From Candidatus Pelearchaeum sp. (lineage in GTDB: Archaea; Thermoproteota; Nitrososphaeria_A; Caldarchaeales; Caldarchaeaceae), in the NCBI GenBank assembly GCA_015520425.1, contig WAQC01000070.1, positions 1 to 25,459 of the forward strand: a DNA stretch of 25,459 nt, given 5' to 3'. Positions 15,328 to 21,995 of this stretch are shown here, piece after piece. Both the position numbers and the translations under genes were made by a program. Position 1 is the first letter of the stretch; each line of letters begins with the position of its first letter. The notes below the pieces were generated by a model. The model did not search any database. It worked only from the letters and a program-made list of their open reading frames with translations, and was not told where the DNA came from.

Positions 15328-15636
15328 CTAGCGCCTTCCGCGCCTAGCCTTCATCTCATCAACACAGAGAGCTATCAGCCTGTCAATGAGAGCGACGAAC
15401 TTCTCCTCAGACTCCATCACAACATACTTCTCGCGGTCAATCATCTCCTTAACCTCGCTCAGAAACTTGTCAAACCTCTCGCCCTCTATCTTCTGGCCTA
15501 GGGCTAGAACCTTGCTCGCGCCATCAACGAGGCGTAGGGGGCCGTAGATATGCGGCTCATCAACACAGCCGCGCGCCGCGGTGAGGAAGAAGAGCGTAAG
15601 GTCCATGAAGTCTTGGCTCAGCTGCTTCCCGCTCAT
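15328..15636 (-). CDS. Conserved-looking 102-aa protein, possibly DUF6092
   Basis: The sequence is soluble and mainly helical, with the conserved-looking core TAARGCVDEPHIYGPLRLVD (about 19-38) and a C-terminal helix ending in basic ARRGRR. From memory this resembles small proteins listed as DUF6092 that occur near nitroreductases; I am not certain. The ATG overlaps the nitroreductase stop by ATGA, so the two are translationally coupled, and a DUF917 gene follows 13 nt later. No catalytic motif is recognisable. It could be an accessory subunit of the nitroreductase or of the cyclic-amide enzymes. Confidence 0.7.
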   Translation of the reverse strand: MSGKQLSQDFMDLTLFFLTAARGCVDEPHIYGPLRLVDGASKVLALGQKIEGERFDKFLSEVKEMIDREKYVVMESEEKFVALIDRLIALCVDEMKARRGRR

Positions 15637-16166
15637 CGCAGCTCTACCCCATGCATGTTCAGATACGTTATGCTCCCTCCCTCTCGCCGCTTCAACGGCT
15701 TCGGCCTATCTTTTGCTGGATAGCCGACCTGTAGGAGCACGTCGGTCCTGAAGGTGTCTGGTATGTCCAGGACCTTCCTGATACCGACCTCGCTGTATGA
15801 CTTGGTGAAGCATGTCCCAAGCCCCATAGCGACCGCAGCAACGGCTGCATTCTCAGCGGCGGCTCCAGCGTCTATCAATGAGCAGACATCGCGGCCAAGC
15901 CTTCCGAGGCCACGCTCAGCCACCTCCAGGTCTGTGTATATCAGCAAGGCCGCTGGAGCGTTGCTCAGAAAGCCAGGCGCTACCTTCCTAATCATGTCAA
16001 TCGTATCGGGGTCGTCTATCACCATGACACGGCGGTATGGCGTGTTCCCTCCAGTGGGAGCCTTATGAGCGGCCCACGCGAGCTGGAGCAACTTCTCCCT
16101 CTCAACTGGCCTGTCCTCGTAGTGCCGCACCGCTACACGCTTCCTAATAGCATCAAATACATTCAC
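15633..16166 (-). CDS. Nitroreductase family protein (FMN-dependent)
   Basis: 177 residues from GTG at 16166. The opening RVAVRHYEDRPV, KAPTGGNTPYRRVMVID (substrate/FMN loop) and the GAAAENAAVAAVAMGLGTC helix are classic for the nitroreductase fold, and the C-terminal half ends with VGYPAKDRPKP. These homodimers use FMN and NAD(P)H to reduce nitro groups, quinones, flavins or C=C bonds; some relatives act as dehydrogenases on amino-acid-derived rings. It is the first gene of the operon that contains DUF917 and hydantoinase A copy 2, which suggests a redox step on the same substrate. A nearby ATG (16162) is out of frame. The GTG is 26 nt from the TATA centre, so the transcript is probably leaderless. 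Confidence 0.85.
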   Translation of the reverse strand: MNVFDAIRKRVAVRHYEDRPVEREKLLQLAWAAHKAPTGGNTPYRRVMVIDDPDTIDMIRKVAPGFLSNAPAALLIYTDLEVAERGLGRLGRDVCSLIDAGAAAENAAVAAVAMGLGTCFTKSYSEVGIRKVLDIPDTFRTDVLLQVGYPAKDRPKPLKRREGGSITYLNMHGVELR

Positions 16167-16187
16167 GAGACGTAGCGTTTAACGGGA

Positions 16188-16197
16188 TTTTATAATC
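16188..16197 (-). promoter_or_regulatory. TATA box of the nitroreductase-DUF917-hydantoinase operon
   Basis: The minus strand reads gattataaaa, with the BRE-like ttaaa just upstream. Its centre is about 26 nt from the GTG start at 16166. The 133-bp gap between the PIN-ATPase stop and this gene holds only this promoter. Confidence 0.65.
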
Positions 16198-16299
16198 TTT
16201 AAGAGGTAGGCCTGATGGAGGCGAAGATAATATAACAGACATTTGGCTTTGTCTTTAAGGTATTAACAATCCTTAATGAGGAGAGCCTAACCCCCTCTG

Positions 16300-17835
16300 C
16301 TAGTAGCCAGACTTGGAAGAGGCTGGATAAACATCAACCTCCAGCTTCATCCTACGCGCCGTCTTCAGAACCTTATTCTGGCACTTCTTGAAGTAAGTCC
16401 TGAGCTGCTCCTCTGGTATGTATATCCTAGCCGTGTCGTTCTCCAGCTCTATCGTATAGTCCTCAATATGCCTCGCGAGTATCTGGCTGATTATCTTCAC
16501 CCTCTTGTCCTCTGGCTTCTTCTCCTTAATCGGGACGAAGAAGACGCGCTCACCGAAGACGTATAGCTCATACTCAGGCTCGTCGGTCAGAAAGTTCTTC
16601 ACTATCACAGTCGGCCTCGCGAGGTCTGCGCGCTTAAGCCCAGTGGGAACCTTCACACTCACCTCAAGCGTGTGAATGCTCGCCACGCTCCCCTTATTCA
16701 TGAAGATAAGAGTATCAACGATTGAGGGAAGTATCCCAATATCCACCTTGTTGGCAACCCTGTGGAGAGCGTCAATAGGAGAGCTGGCGTGGATTACGCC
16801 TATCATCCCAATACCAGCGTAGCGTAGGTCTATGTAGATGTCAAAATCACCCTGCTCCCGCATCTCATCAAAAACAGTATAGTCAGGCCTGCTCAGCAGG
16901 AGAACATGATGTAGCTCATTATCCTTTGAGGCGCTCTTGGAGTACTGCGTTATGTCAGGCGGCAGCTTGAGGTCGCGCGGGCTCTCAATAGTCTTCACAA
17001 CCTTGTTGAGGTTGCGGTAGTACTCCGCCAGGGCTTGGGCGAAGGTTGACTTACCCATCCCAGGAGGCCCAGCTATCAGTATCCCCTCAGCACGCACCGC
17101 GAGCCTCTCCATAACGCGAGTCGGCAGCTGGTAGTCCTCAAGCCTAACGCGCACCATAGGCTTAACGACGGTAATCTCCATCCCATCAGAGAGCGGAGGA
17201 CGCGTAATCACCACACGATAGTCGCCGAGCTGGAGTATCGTCAAGTCAGGCTTATCAATCTCTATGAACGTCTCAGTCCCCAAACTATCATAAGCCTTCT
17301 GCATGATATGCGCTATCATGGACTCTATCGCTATCCTATCCATCACGCGGCTGTCTATCTCCTGGAAAACCCAGCTCCCTGGGTGGCCGCGCTTTATCCT
17401 AGGCGGGAGCCCCTCCTTCAGGTGGAGGCTCATCACATCGCTGGCGAATATCTCGTCTATGTTGAGCGGTGGCTCTGGTATAACGTACATGCACCTAACC
17501 CCCATAGCCTCGGCTACGCGCGCCGTTATCGGGTCTGACGTGAGGAAGGTAAGGCCATTCTCGCGGCAGTACTCTAAGAGCGTCTCGCGCCAGCCAGTAT
17601 CGTGAGAGACGCTGCCCACAAACTCAACGACAACTCCACGCCTGCTGCTCTCCTCGGTAAGCCTACGCAACCCGTCCAGAGCGGCGGTATCGCCACTAAA
17701 CGCGCGCTCCTCAACCCGCTTAAGCAGGGCGCGGTGTATCAGGAGCCTAACCGCTCCCCCACCATCACCCAAGAACCCGCGAGCCGCATCAAGCCTAAGA
17801 GCAGACTCGTCTAGAAGTATCCTCTCCTGAACCAT
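16300..17835 (-). CDS. PIN domain-PilT-type ATPase fusion protein (COG1855-like)
   Basis: 511 residues. The N-terminal PIN domain (about 1-125) has acidic residues at D9 and, in LTSDPIT, D101. A linker with HPGSWVFQEIDSR follows. The PilT/VirB11-type ATPase has Walker A GPPGMGKST (256-264), Walker B TVFDEMRE (D323, E324) and the His-box GVIHAS (H349). The C-terminal 80-100 residues (about 420-505, IEDYTIELENDTARIYIPEE) look like a KH-type RNA-binding domain. This architecture is widespread in archaea. A role in RNA processing or ribosome-linked turnover has been proposed but is not settled. An SD-like ggggaaggg precedes the ATG. Next upstream is a Doc-type toxin gene; I see no operon link (114 nt gap). 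Confidence 0.9.
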   Translation of the reverse strand: MVQERILLDESALRLDAARGFLGDGGGAVRLLIHRALLKRVEERAFSGDTAALDGLRRLTEESSRRGVVVEFVGSVSHDTGWRETLLEYCRENGLTFLTSDPITARVAEAMGVRCMYVIPEPPLNIDEIFASDVMSLHLKEGLPPRIKRGHPGSWVFQEIDSRVMDRIAIESMIAHIMQKAYDSLGTETFIEIDKPDLTILQLGDYRVVITRPPLSDGMEITVVKPMVRVRLEDYQLPTRVMERLAVRAEGILIAGPPGMGKSTFAQALAEYYRNLNKVVKTIESPRDLKLPPDITQYSKSASKDNELHHVLLLSRPDYTVFDEMREQGDFDIYIDLRYAGIGMIGVIHASSPIDALHRVANKVDIGILPSIVDTLIFMNKGSVASIHTLEVSVKVPTGLKRADLARPTVIVKNFLTDEPEYELYVFGERVFFVPIKEKKPEDKRVKIISQILARHIEDYTIELENDTARIYIPEEQLRTYFKKCQNKVLKTARRMKLEVDVYPASSKSGY

Positions 17836-17949
17836 CCCTTCCCCTTTAACTCAACCCAAACAACCACACGCCACCTATTAAATCAATAATACGCGATATA
17901 AAGAAACCCAAAACAGGGACAGGATGCCCCTAACAAACTAGAGACAGAA

Positions 17950-18361
17950 TCATCTATAAAATGAAAACTTCTTAGTCCTCCTAGAGTTTTTCCTCAACCA
18001 TCTAGTTATGTCAGGAATATCCAGCTTCTCTTCCGCGATAGCAACGACCTTCTCAACACTATCGGCTGGGTATTGGAACTCGTAGCCGTTTAATGCTAGA
18101 AAAAGAGAGGTCGCTAATAACGCAGTTCTCTTAATTTCCATCCGCAAATGGATGAAATGATATTATGGCATAAAGTAAGGCCGCTGCCTTCGCAAAAATA
18201 CCTCTATACGGCTTGTATCCATATGCGTCTATGAATGGGTAGTCTAAACATGCTTTAAGAAGCCCGACGTTACAGCCCTTCGCAGCTCCATACTTCTCAA
18301 CTATAGAGTGTAGGTAGATAACGTCCTCGTATGAGAGACGTTTATAGATTCTTCTATTCAC
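17950..18361 (-). pseudogene. doc: Doc/Fic-family toxin gene with a +1 frameshift in the Fic motif
   Basis: The first frame starts with GTG at 18361 and reads MNRRIYKRLSYEDVIYLHS, with central GGLL-like and Y-G-Y segments, up to SFHPFADGN, then hits TAA (18131-18133). Dropping one T at 18133 gives HPFADGNKRTALLATSLFLA and continues to a normal Doc C-terminus ending at 17950. The joined protein is about 135 residues, close to the 126 of P1 Doc. Intact Doc uses the motif His to transfer phosphate from ATP to EF-Tu-like factors. The rest of the frame shows no other damage, so this is a recent mutation, an assembly error or a recoding site. The start overlaps the upstream antitoxin stop (GTGA). 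The in-frame TTG at 18147 is not a credible independent start. Confidence 0.85.
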
Positions 18362-18471
18362 AGCCTCGCTAACTCTTCAAATATCTCTTTATGCCTCGCT
18401 ATCTCCGTTTCGGCAAATTTTCTAAGCCAACGCCGCCTCAAGCGCACTGTAACAAACTTCTCCGCGCTCAT
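18358..18471 (-). CDS. Small antitoxin-like protein (37 aa) upstream of Doc
   Basis: A 37-residue frame from ATG at 18469-18471 to TGA at 18358-18360. It is strongly basic in the first half (VRLRRRWLRKF) and amphipathic acidic in the second (HKEIFEELARL). Its stop overlaps the GTG of the Doc gene in GTGA, the classic arrangement of an antitoxin before its toxin. It is about half the length of Phd (73 residues), so it may lack the DNA-binding half and keep only a toxin-neutralising helix. No homologue is recognised from sequence alone; the call rests on position, size and charge. Confidence 0.55.
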   Translation of the reverse strand: MSAEKFVTVRLRRRWLRKFAETEIARHKEIFEELARL

Positions 18472-18500
18472 TTCTTATTCAACACAAAAACATCAGCAGT

Positions 18501-18510
18501 TTTATATTTT
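18501..18510 (-). promoter_or_regulatory. TATA box of the antitoxin-Doc operon
   Basis: The minus strand reads aaaatataaa, centred about 34 nt before the ATG at 18471, which leaves a leader of fewer than 10 nt. The surrounding 18472-18537 gap contains nothing else I can recognise. Confidence 0.5.
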
Positions 18511-18537
18511 CTCCCATCCCTTAACAGCTGATACCCG

Positions 18538-18663
18538 CTATTCAAATTTCCAGCGCGTTTTCTCTCTTCGTCGTGCTCCTCTGAAGATTCGTAGGAAGAG
18601 GATGATGAGGAGTATTGCGAGGACTATGATTATGAATTTTCCCTGTACTGCTAGTGCTGCCAC
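18538..18663 (-). CDS. Small single-helix membrane protein (41 aa), unknown function
   Basis: 41 residues from GTG at 18663 to TAG at 18538. The sequence is MAALAVQGK, then one hydrophobic helix (about residues 10-25, FIIIVLAILLIILFLR), then a basic tail with RGARRR, predicting the tail on the cytoplasmic side. AGGAG sits 5 nt before the GTG and is formed partly by the stop codon of the aminotransferase gene (taaggagaga), so translation is coupled to it. The well-placed ribosome binding site supports a real gene despite its size. No family is recognised. Confidence 0.6.
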   Translation of the reverse strand: MAALAVQGKFIIIVLAILLIILFLRIFRGARRREKTRWKFE

Positions 18664-18670
18664 TCTCTCC

Positions 18671-19762
18671 TTACCCTGCTAGTATTTTGTTTAGGGTGCG
18701 TATTAGCTTGTTGTTCTGGGCTGGTAGTCCTATGCTTATCCGTAGGCAGTTCTCCAGCCCCTTTAGGTGTGCGAGGTTTCTAACCACTAGGCCGTGCCGC
18801 ATGAGCTTCTCATGGACTTCATCAGCGTTGTGTTTATGTAGTTTTATCAGTATGAAGTTGGCCTCTGACGGGTATGCTGTTATTGTGCTGTGTTTTTGGA
18901 GTGCTCTGTGGAGGCGTTCCTTCTCTGCTAGGGTTGCGCTGACCATTTGCTTGAGATGCCGTAGGTCGCGGAGGGCTGTGCTGGCTAGGGCTAGTGAGAT
19001 TATGCTCAGGCTATTCGGCGGCCTCGCCTTGTTGAGCTCGCGCACAGTCTCCTCGGCTGCTATGATATACCCAACACGCGCTCCAGCAAGAGCGAACGCC
19101 TTGGAGAAGGTTCTGACTATGATGAGGTTGCTGTAGCTGTTGGTGAGCTTCGCGAAGGTCTTGCCGCAGTACTCGTAGTATGCCTCGTCAACGACTACTG
19201 TGGCGTCGCTCTCTTCAAGCACTTGGCGTAGGGCTTTCTCGTCTAGGGTGTTTCCCGTCGGGTTGTTGGGGCTGCATAGGAAGACCAGCCTCGCTTCTTC
19301 AGCTCTGCACGCGGCGATTATGCCTTCTATGTCGTCGCTGAAGTCTTCGTGTCTCTGGACGAATACGGCCTTACCCCCCATGAGCTCTGTCGCGACTCTG
19401 AAGTATGAGTATGTGGGCGCCGAGATTACTGCCGCGCTCCCCTGGTCTAGGAACGTCTTGGCCACTATGTCCAACGCCTCATCAGCCCCGTTGGTTATGA
19501 CGAAGCGCTCAACGTCCATGCCTGTGTATTTTGAGAGGTCTTCGCGTAGTGCGCGGTACGAGGTGTCTGGGTAGAGGTTTACCTGCATCTTCTCCAGATT
19601 CTTGGCTATCTTGGCTAGCCATTTCTTTGGGGTGTAGGGTGATGTGTTTAGGTCTAGGCGCGCGACTTGGCTTGGTCTGAGGCCGTAGCGCCGTGCTATT
19701 TCGCTGGTTGAGGGCTCCCAGGAGTATGGCTCAAACTGCTGTATGAGCGGTCGTGTCTTCAT
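18671..19762 (-). CDS. hisC: Histidinol-phosphate aminotransferase-like PLP enzyme
   Basis: 363 residues with fold-type I aminotransferase motifs: NTSPYTP near residue 39, LYPDTSYRALREDL (63-76), NGADEALD (91-98), SPNNPTG (164-170), VDEAYYEYCG (191-200), the PLP lysine K221 in TFSKAFALAGARVGY, and the phosphate or carboxylate Arg in LRISIG near the C-terminus. Length and the DEAYYEY/SKAFALAG pairing fit HisC, which exchanges an amino group between glutamate and imidazole-acetol phosphate. Related aromatic or cobalamin-pathway (CobD-like) enzymes cannot be excluded. No other his gene is nearby. It lies 43 nt downstream of the viral terminase and is followed by a coupled small membrane protein. 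Confidence 0.82.
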   Translation of the reverse strand: MKTRPLIQQFEPYSWEPSTSEIARRYGLRPSQVARLDLNTSPYTPKKWLAKIAKNLEKMQVNLYPDTSYRALREDLSKYTGMDVERFVITNGADEALDIVAKTFLDQGSAAVISAPTYSYFRVATELMGGKAVFVQRHEDFSDDIEGIIAACRAEEARLVFLCSPNNPTGNTLDEKALRQVLEESDATVVVDEAYYEYCGKTFAKLTNSYSNLIIVRTFSKAFALAGARVGYIIAAEETVRELNKARPPNSLSIISLALASTALRDLRHLKQMVSATLAEKERLHRALQKHSTITAYPSEANFILIKLHKHNADEVHEKLMRHGLVVRNLAHLKGLENCLRISIGLPAQNNKLIRTLNKILAG

Positions 19763-19805
19763 CGCTGCCCATGCGCTTACTAGAGCGTGGTAATATCCGT
19801 TGCCT

Positions 19806-21110
19806 TCACCAGCTCCAGAACCTCTCCACCGCTACGCCTCTACGCGGCTCCCGTATAGCTGAATATACTGCCAGGGCTAGTGAGATTACATAATCGTCAT
19901 GCGCTCCTTCGGGGGCTTCGTAGCGTGTCCCGCTTTTTCCCAGCTTTCTCTGGAACATGCTGAGCTGGTTTATCAGCTCCGTCGCGTCCGCTGGTATTGT
20001 TAGCCGCCTGTTCTGGATTAGGTTACAGAGGGTAGTTGCTAGGGCTTCCTTGATGCTTGAGGTTATCGTAATCCCCTCGGTCTGCGGCAGTCTAGATGCG
20101 AGCCGCTCATAGAGCGGTAGCCCCATCCCAGTCTTATCAACAGCTATGCAGACAGGCCTAAGCCGCGTTGCTGCCTCCTCAATAACCCTTAGCTGCTGAC
20201 CGAAGTCTGCTCCGCGAAGCTCACGCAGATATACTACGCGCAGACCACCATCAGGCAGGAGCTCCACCCCCGTTATGACCGTTGAGTCGCGGTATCTCCC
20301 GAAGTCTATGCCCATAAAGACTGGGTTCTCCACACGCTCAGGCTCAGGAGTATAGTCCGAGACACATGCTAGTATGGCGTCGTATGGTATTAGGGCGCCG
20401 CGCTCATCCAGAAACTCCAGCTCCATCTCCTGCCTAAACTCAGTATGCGTGAGTATCGTGCGGAGCTCTCTAATCTCTTCCTCGCTTATGTGCTTGCACT
20501 CGGAGTAGTGGGCGCTGTGTAGGCTCCAGCCCTTTTTCCTCTTTCCCGCCTGGTATGCCTCGTGGAACCAGCCTCTCTTTCCTTTTGGTGTGGAGACTAG
20601 CGTTATCCTCCCGCGTTGTGCTGTTGTGGTGAAGGCTGCTGCTGTCTTGAGCTGGAAGTCGTCCCTGAACATGGCCGCCTCGTCTATGTAGATGTGGTCT
20701 GCGCGGTAGCCTCTCACGCCGTCAGGATTGTTAGGCAGACTGATTATCCGCGAGCCGTTTGGAAACTCCACACGCGTACGCGTCTCGCTCACGACAGCGC
20801 TGAAACGGTAAGCCTCGCCGCAGAAACGGATGCTAACACCCTGGAAACTCCTTACAAGCTCCTTAACCCTGCGGAAAAGCTCCAGGCACTGCTTCATGGA
20901 GTAGGACATGAGGAGAACTAGGTAATTGTGATTCATGGCGCAGTCAAGGAATGACTCTAGTGCTATTAGGAATGAGCCGCCCACGCCCCTACTCTTCACC
21001 AACACGCGGAAACGCGACTCGTCGTCAAGAAAGCGGCGCTGCCACTCGTAGAGGCGAATCGCCGAGCCGCTGGCTAGTAGGAGAAGCTGGGCCAGCTCGC
21101 TCCTCCTCAA
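19806..21110 (-). CDS. Tailed-virus terminase large subunit (TerL)
   Basis: 434 residues from TTG at 21110 (no ATG nearby in frame). The ATPase half has an adenine-binding YEWQRRFL (21-28), a deviant Walker A KSRGVGGS (39-46) with the Lys at its front as in lambda gpA, Walker B IYIDEA (140-145), and coupling motif STPKG (173-177). The RNase H-like nuclease half has acidic residues at D269 (MGIDFGRYRDST), D325 (IAVDKTG) and D405-D406 (GAHDDYVISL). The enzyme pumps viral DNA into the capsid and cuts it into unit lengths. It is last in the visible viral gene run, after tail genes, which is unlike the usual packaging-head-tail order. All motifs look intact, so it may be functional. Confidence 0.92.
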   Translation of the reverse strand: MRRSELAQLLLLASGSAIRLYEWQRRFLDDESRFRVLVKSRGVGGSFLIALESFLDCAMNHNYLVLLMSYSMKQCLELFRRVKELVRSFQGVSIRFCGEAYRFSAVVSETRTRVEFPNGSRIISLPNNPDGVRGYRADHIYIDEAAMFRDDFQLKTAAAFTTTAQRGRITLVSTPKGKRGWFHEAYQAGKRKKGWSLHSAHYSECKHISEEEIRELRTILTHTEFRQEMELEFLDERGALIPYDAILACVSDYTPEPERVENPVFMGIDFGRYRDSTVITGVELLPDGGLRVVYLRELRGADFGQQLRVIEEAATRLRPVCIAVDKTGMGLPLYERLASRLPQTEGITITSSIKEALATTLCNLIQNRRLTIPADATELINQLSMFQRKLGKSGTRYEAPEGAHDDYVISLALAVYSAIREPRRGVAVERFWSW

Positions 21111-21127
21111 AGAGAGTGCTACACCTC

Positions 21128-21334
21128 TTAAGAGCCTATGCCGCCGAGGGCCTCGTCCAGCATCTCTTGGATGATGCGCTTAAGCCTCTCGCAGTCGCCG
21201 CGTGTTCTGGCACGCCCCTCAACCAGCAAGTCCTCACCAACGCGCCTGACCGCGCAGCTAACGCCTAGGAGAATCTCATCACCTTGTTGCGCTGATTCTA
21301 CATGTCTGCGCTGAGTCTTGATGAGCCAGCTCAT
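21128..21334 (-). CDS. Small viral-region protein (68 aa), unknown function
   Basis: 68 residues from ATG at 21334. It begins MSWLIKTQRR, has a central beta-like segment (DEILLGVSCAVRRV, GEDLLVEGRARTR) and a C-terminal acidic helix (CERLKRIIQEMLDEALGGIG). It sits 17 nt upstream of the terminase in the same direction, the usual place for a small terminase subunit, but it is short and shows no helix-turn-helix, so that role is only a possibility. Confidence 0.6.
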   Translation of the reverse strand: MSWLIKTQRRHVESAQQGDEILLGVSCAVRRVGEDLLVEGRARTRGDCERLKRIIQEMLDEALGGIGS

Positions 21335-21357
21335 AGTGTTGGATGCTGAGGCTATGC

Positions 21358-21993
21358 TTATAACGGCGAGACCCCGCTTTGAAGCCTGGCCTCAAGCCTA
21401 GCAACCTTATACGCCAAGACTGCCACCACCGCCTTGAGGTCATAACCCCTCCCGCGCCTGCATATCGCTGGAAGCTCCTCCGCGAGGAACCCTATCTCCT
21501 CTTCTCTCCTCCCCTCCCTACGCGTGAAGCGCCGCGGCCTAGGGAGGCTGACGCTAAGCTCCTCATCCGACAGCTCTCCTACGGTGTCTTTGGAGCCTAT
21601 GCTGGAAGCCACCGTAACGTTGGCTGTGATGACGTCGTTCAGGTAGTTTTCCTGGTCTCCCAGTATTATGGTGTTGGGCTGGGCTGGCATTAGGCGTCCA
21701 TCCTCTGTCAGGCGCATGGCTGGCATGTCAAGCGGTATTAGCTCCACGCTTGACGTGCTAGCATCTTTCCTGACGCCCAGGCTTCCCGATTCCACAGCGC
21801 TCAAACGCGCGTTAAGAGCTGTGTTCTCCTGCTCTAGCAGCGCTACCCTATCCCTCAGCGCCTGGTTCTCGCTCTCCAGCAGCGTTATCCTCTCCCTGAG
21901 CAGGCTGTTCTCAGCCTCAAGAGCGGCGAGGAGATTCTTCACCTTCTCCGCCTGCTGCTTCTCCAGCCCCGTCTCGCCGTCTATGTAGCGCAT
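21358..21993 (-). CDS. Coiled-coil protein with C-terminal S74-like chaperone segment (tail fibre assembly)
   Basis: 211 residues. Residues 10-69 form a strong coiled coil, including three exact 14-residue units (28-41, 42-55, 56-69) each starting E-N. A linker with beta-like VELIPLDMPAMRL and IILGDQENYLNDV follows. The last 45 residues, GFLAEELPAIC (168-178) then YDLKAVVAVLAYKVARLEARL (184-204), match the end of the intramolecular chaperone (peptidase S74) found on endosialidase-type tail spikes. The usual SD-x-x-LK-x-N autocleavage start is not visible. The ATG follows the fibre-like gene by 2 nt, so the two are coupled. It probably trimerises and assists, or forms the tip of, the tail fibre. 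Confidence 0.7.
   Translation of the reverse strand: MRYIDGETGLEKQQAEKVKNLLAALEAENSLLRERITLLESENQALRDRVALLEQENTALNARLSAVESGSLGVRKDASTSSVELIPLDMPAMRLTEDGRLMPAQPNTIILGDQENYLNDVITANVTVASSIGSKDTVGELSDEELSVSLPRPRRFTRREGRREEEIGFLAEELPAICRRGRGYDLKAVVAVLAYKVARLEARLQSGVSPL
21787..21912 (-). repeat. Three 42-bp in-frame units encoding a 14-residue coiled-coil repeat
   Basis: The segment encodes ENSLLRERITLLES, ENQALRDRVALLEQ and ENTALNARLSAVES, two heptads each. The DNA units are similar but not identical, consistent with old tandem duplication followed by drift. Confidence 0.75.
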
Positions 21994-21995
21994 GA

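Noticed and set aside
17950..18147. Independent 65-residue gene starting at 18147
   Set aside because: The start would be a TTG inside the HPF motif codons. The sequence is the second half of Doc after the frameshift.
19979..20996. Terminase considered inactive because its Walker A lacks the usual Lys near the end
   Set aside because: KSRGVGGS matches the deviant Walker A of lambda gpA-type terminases, where the Lys is at the front. All other motifs are present.
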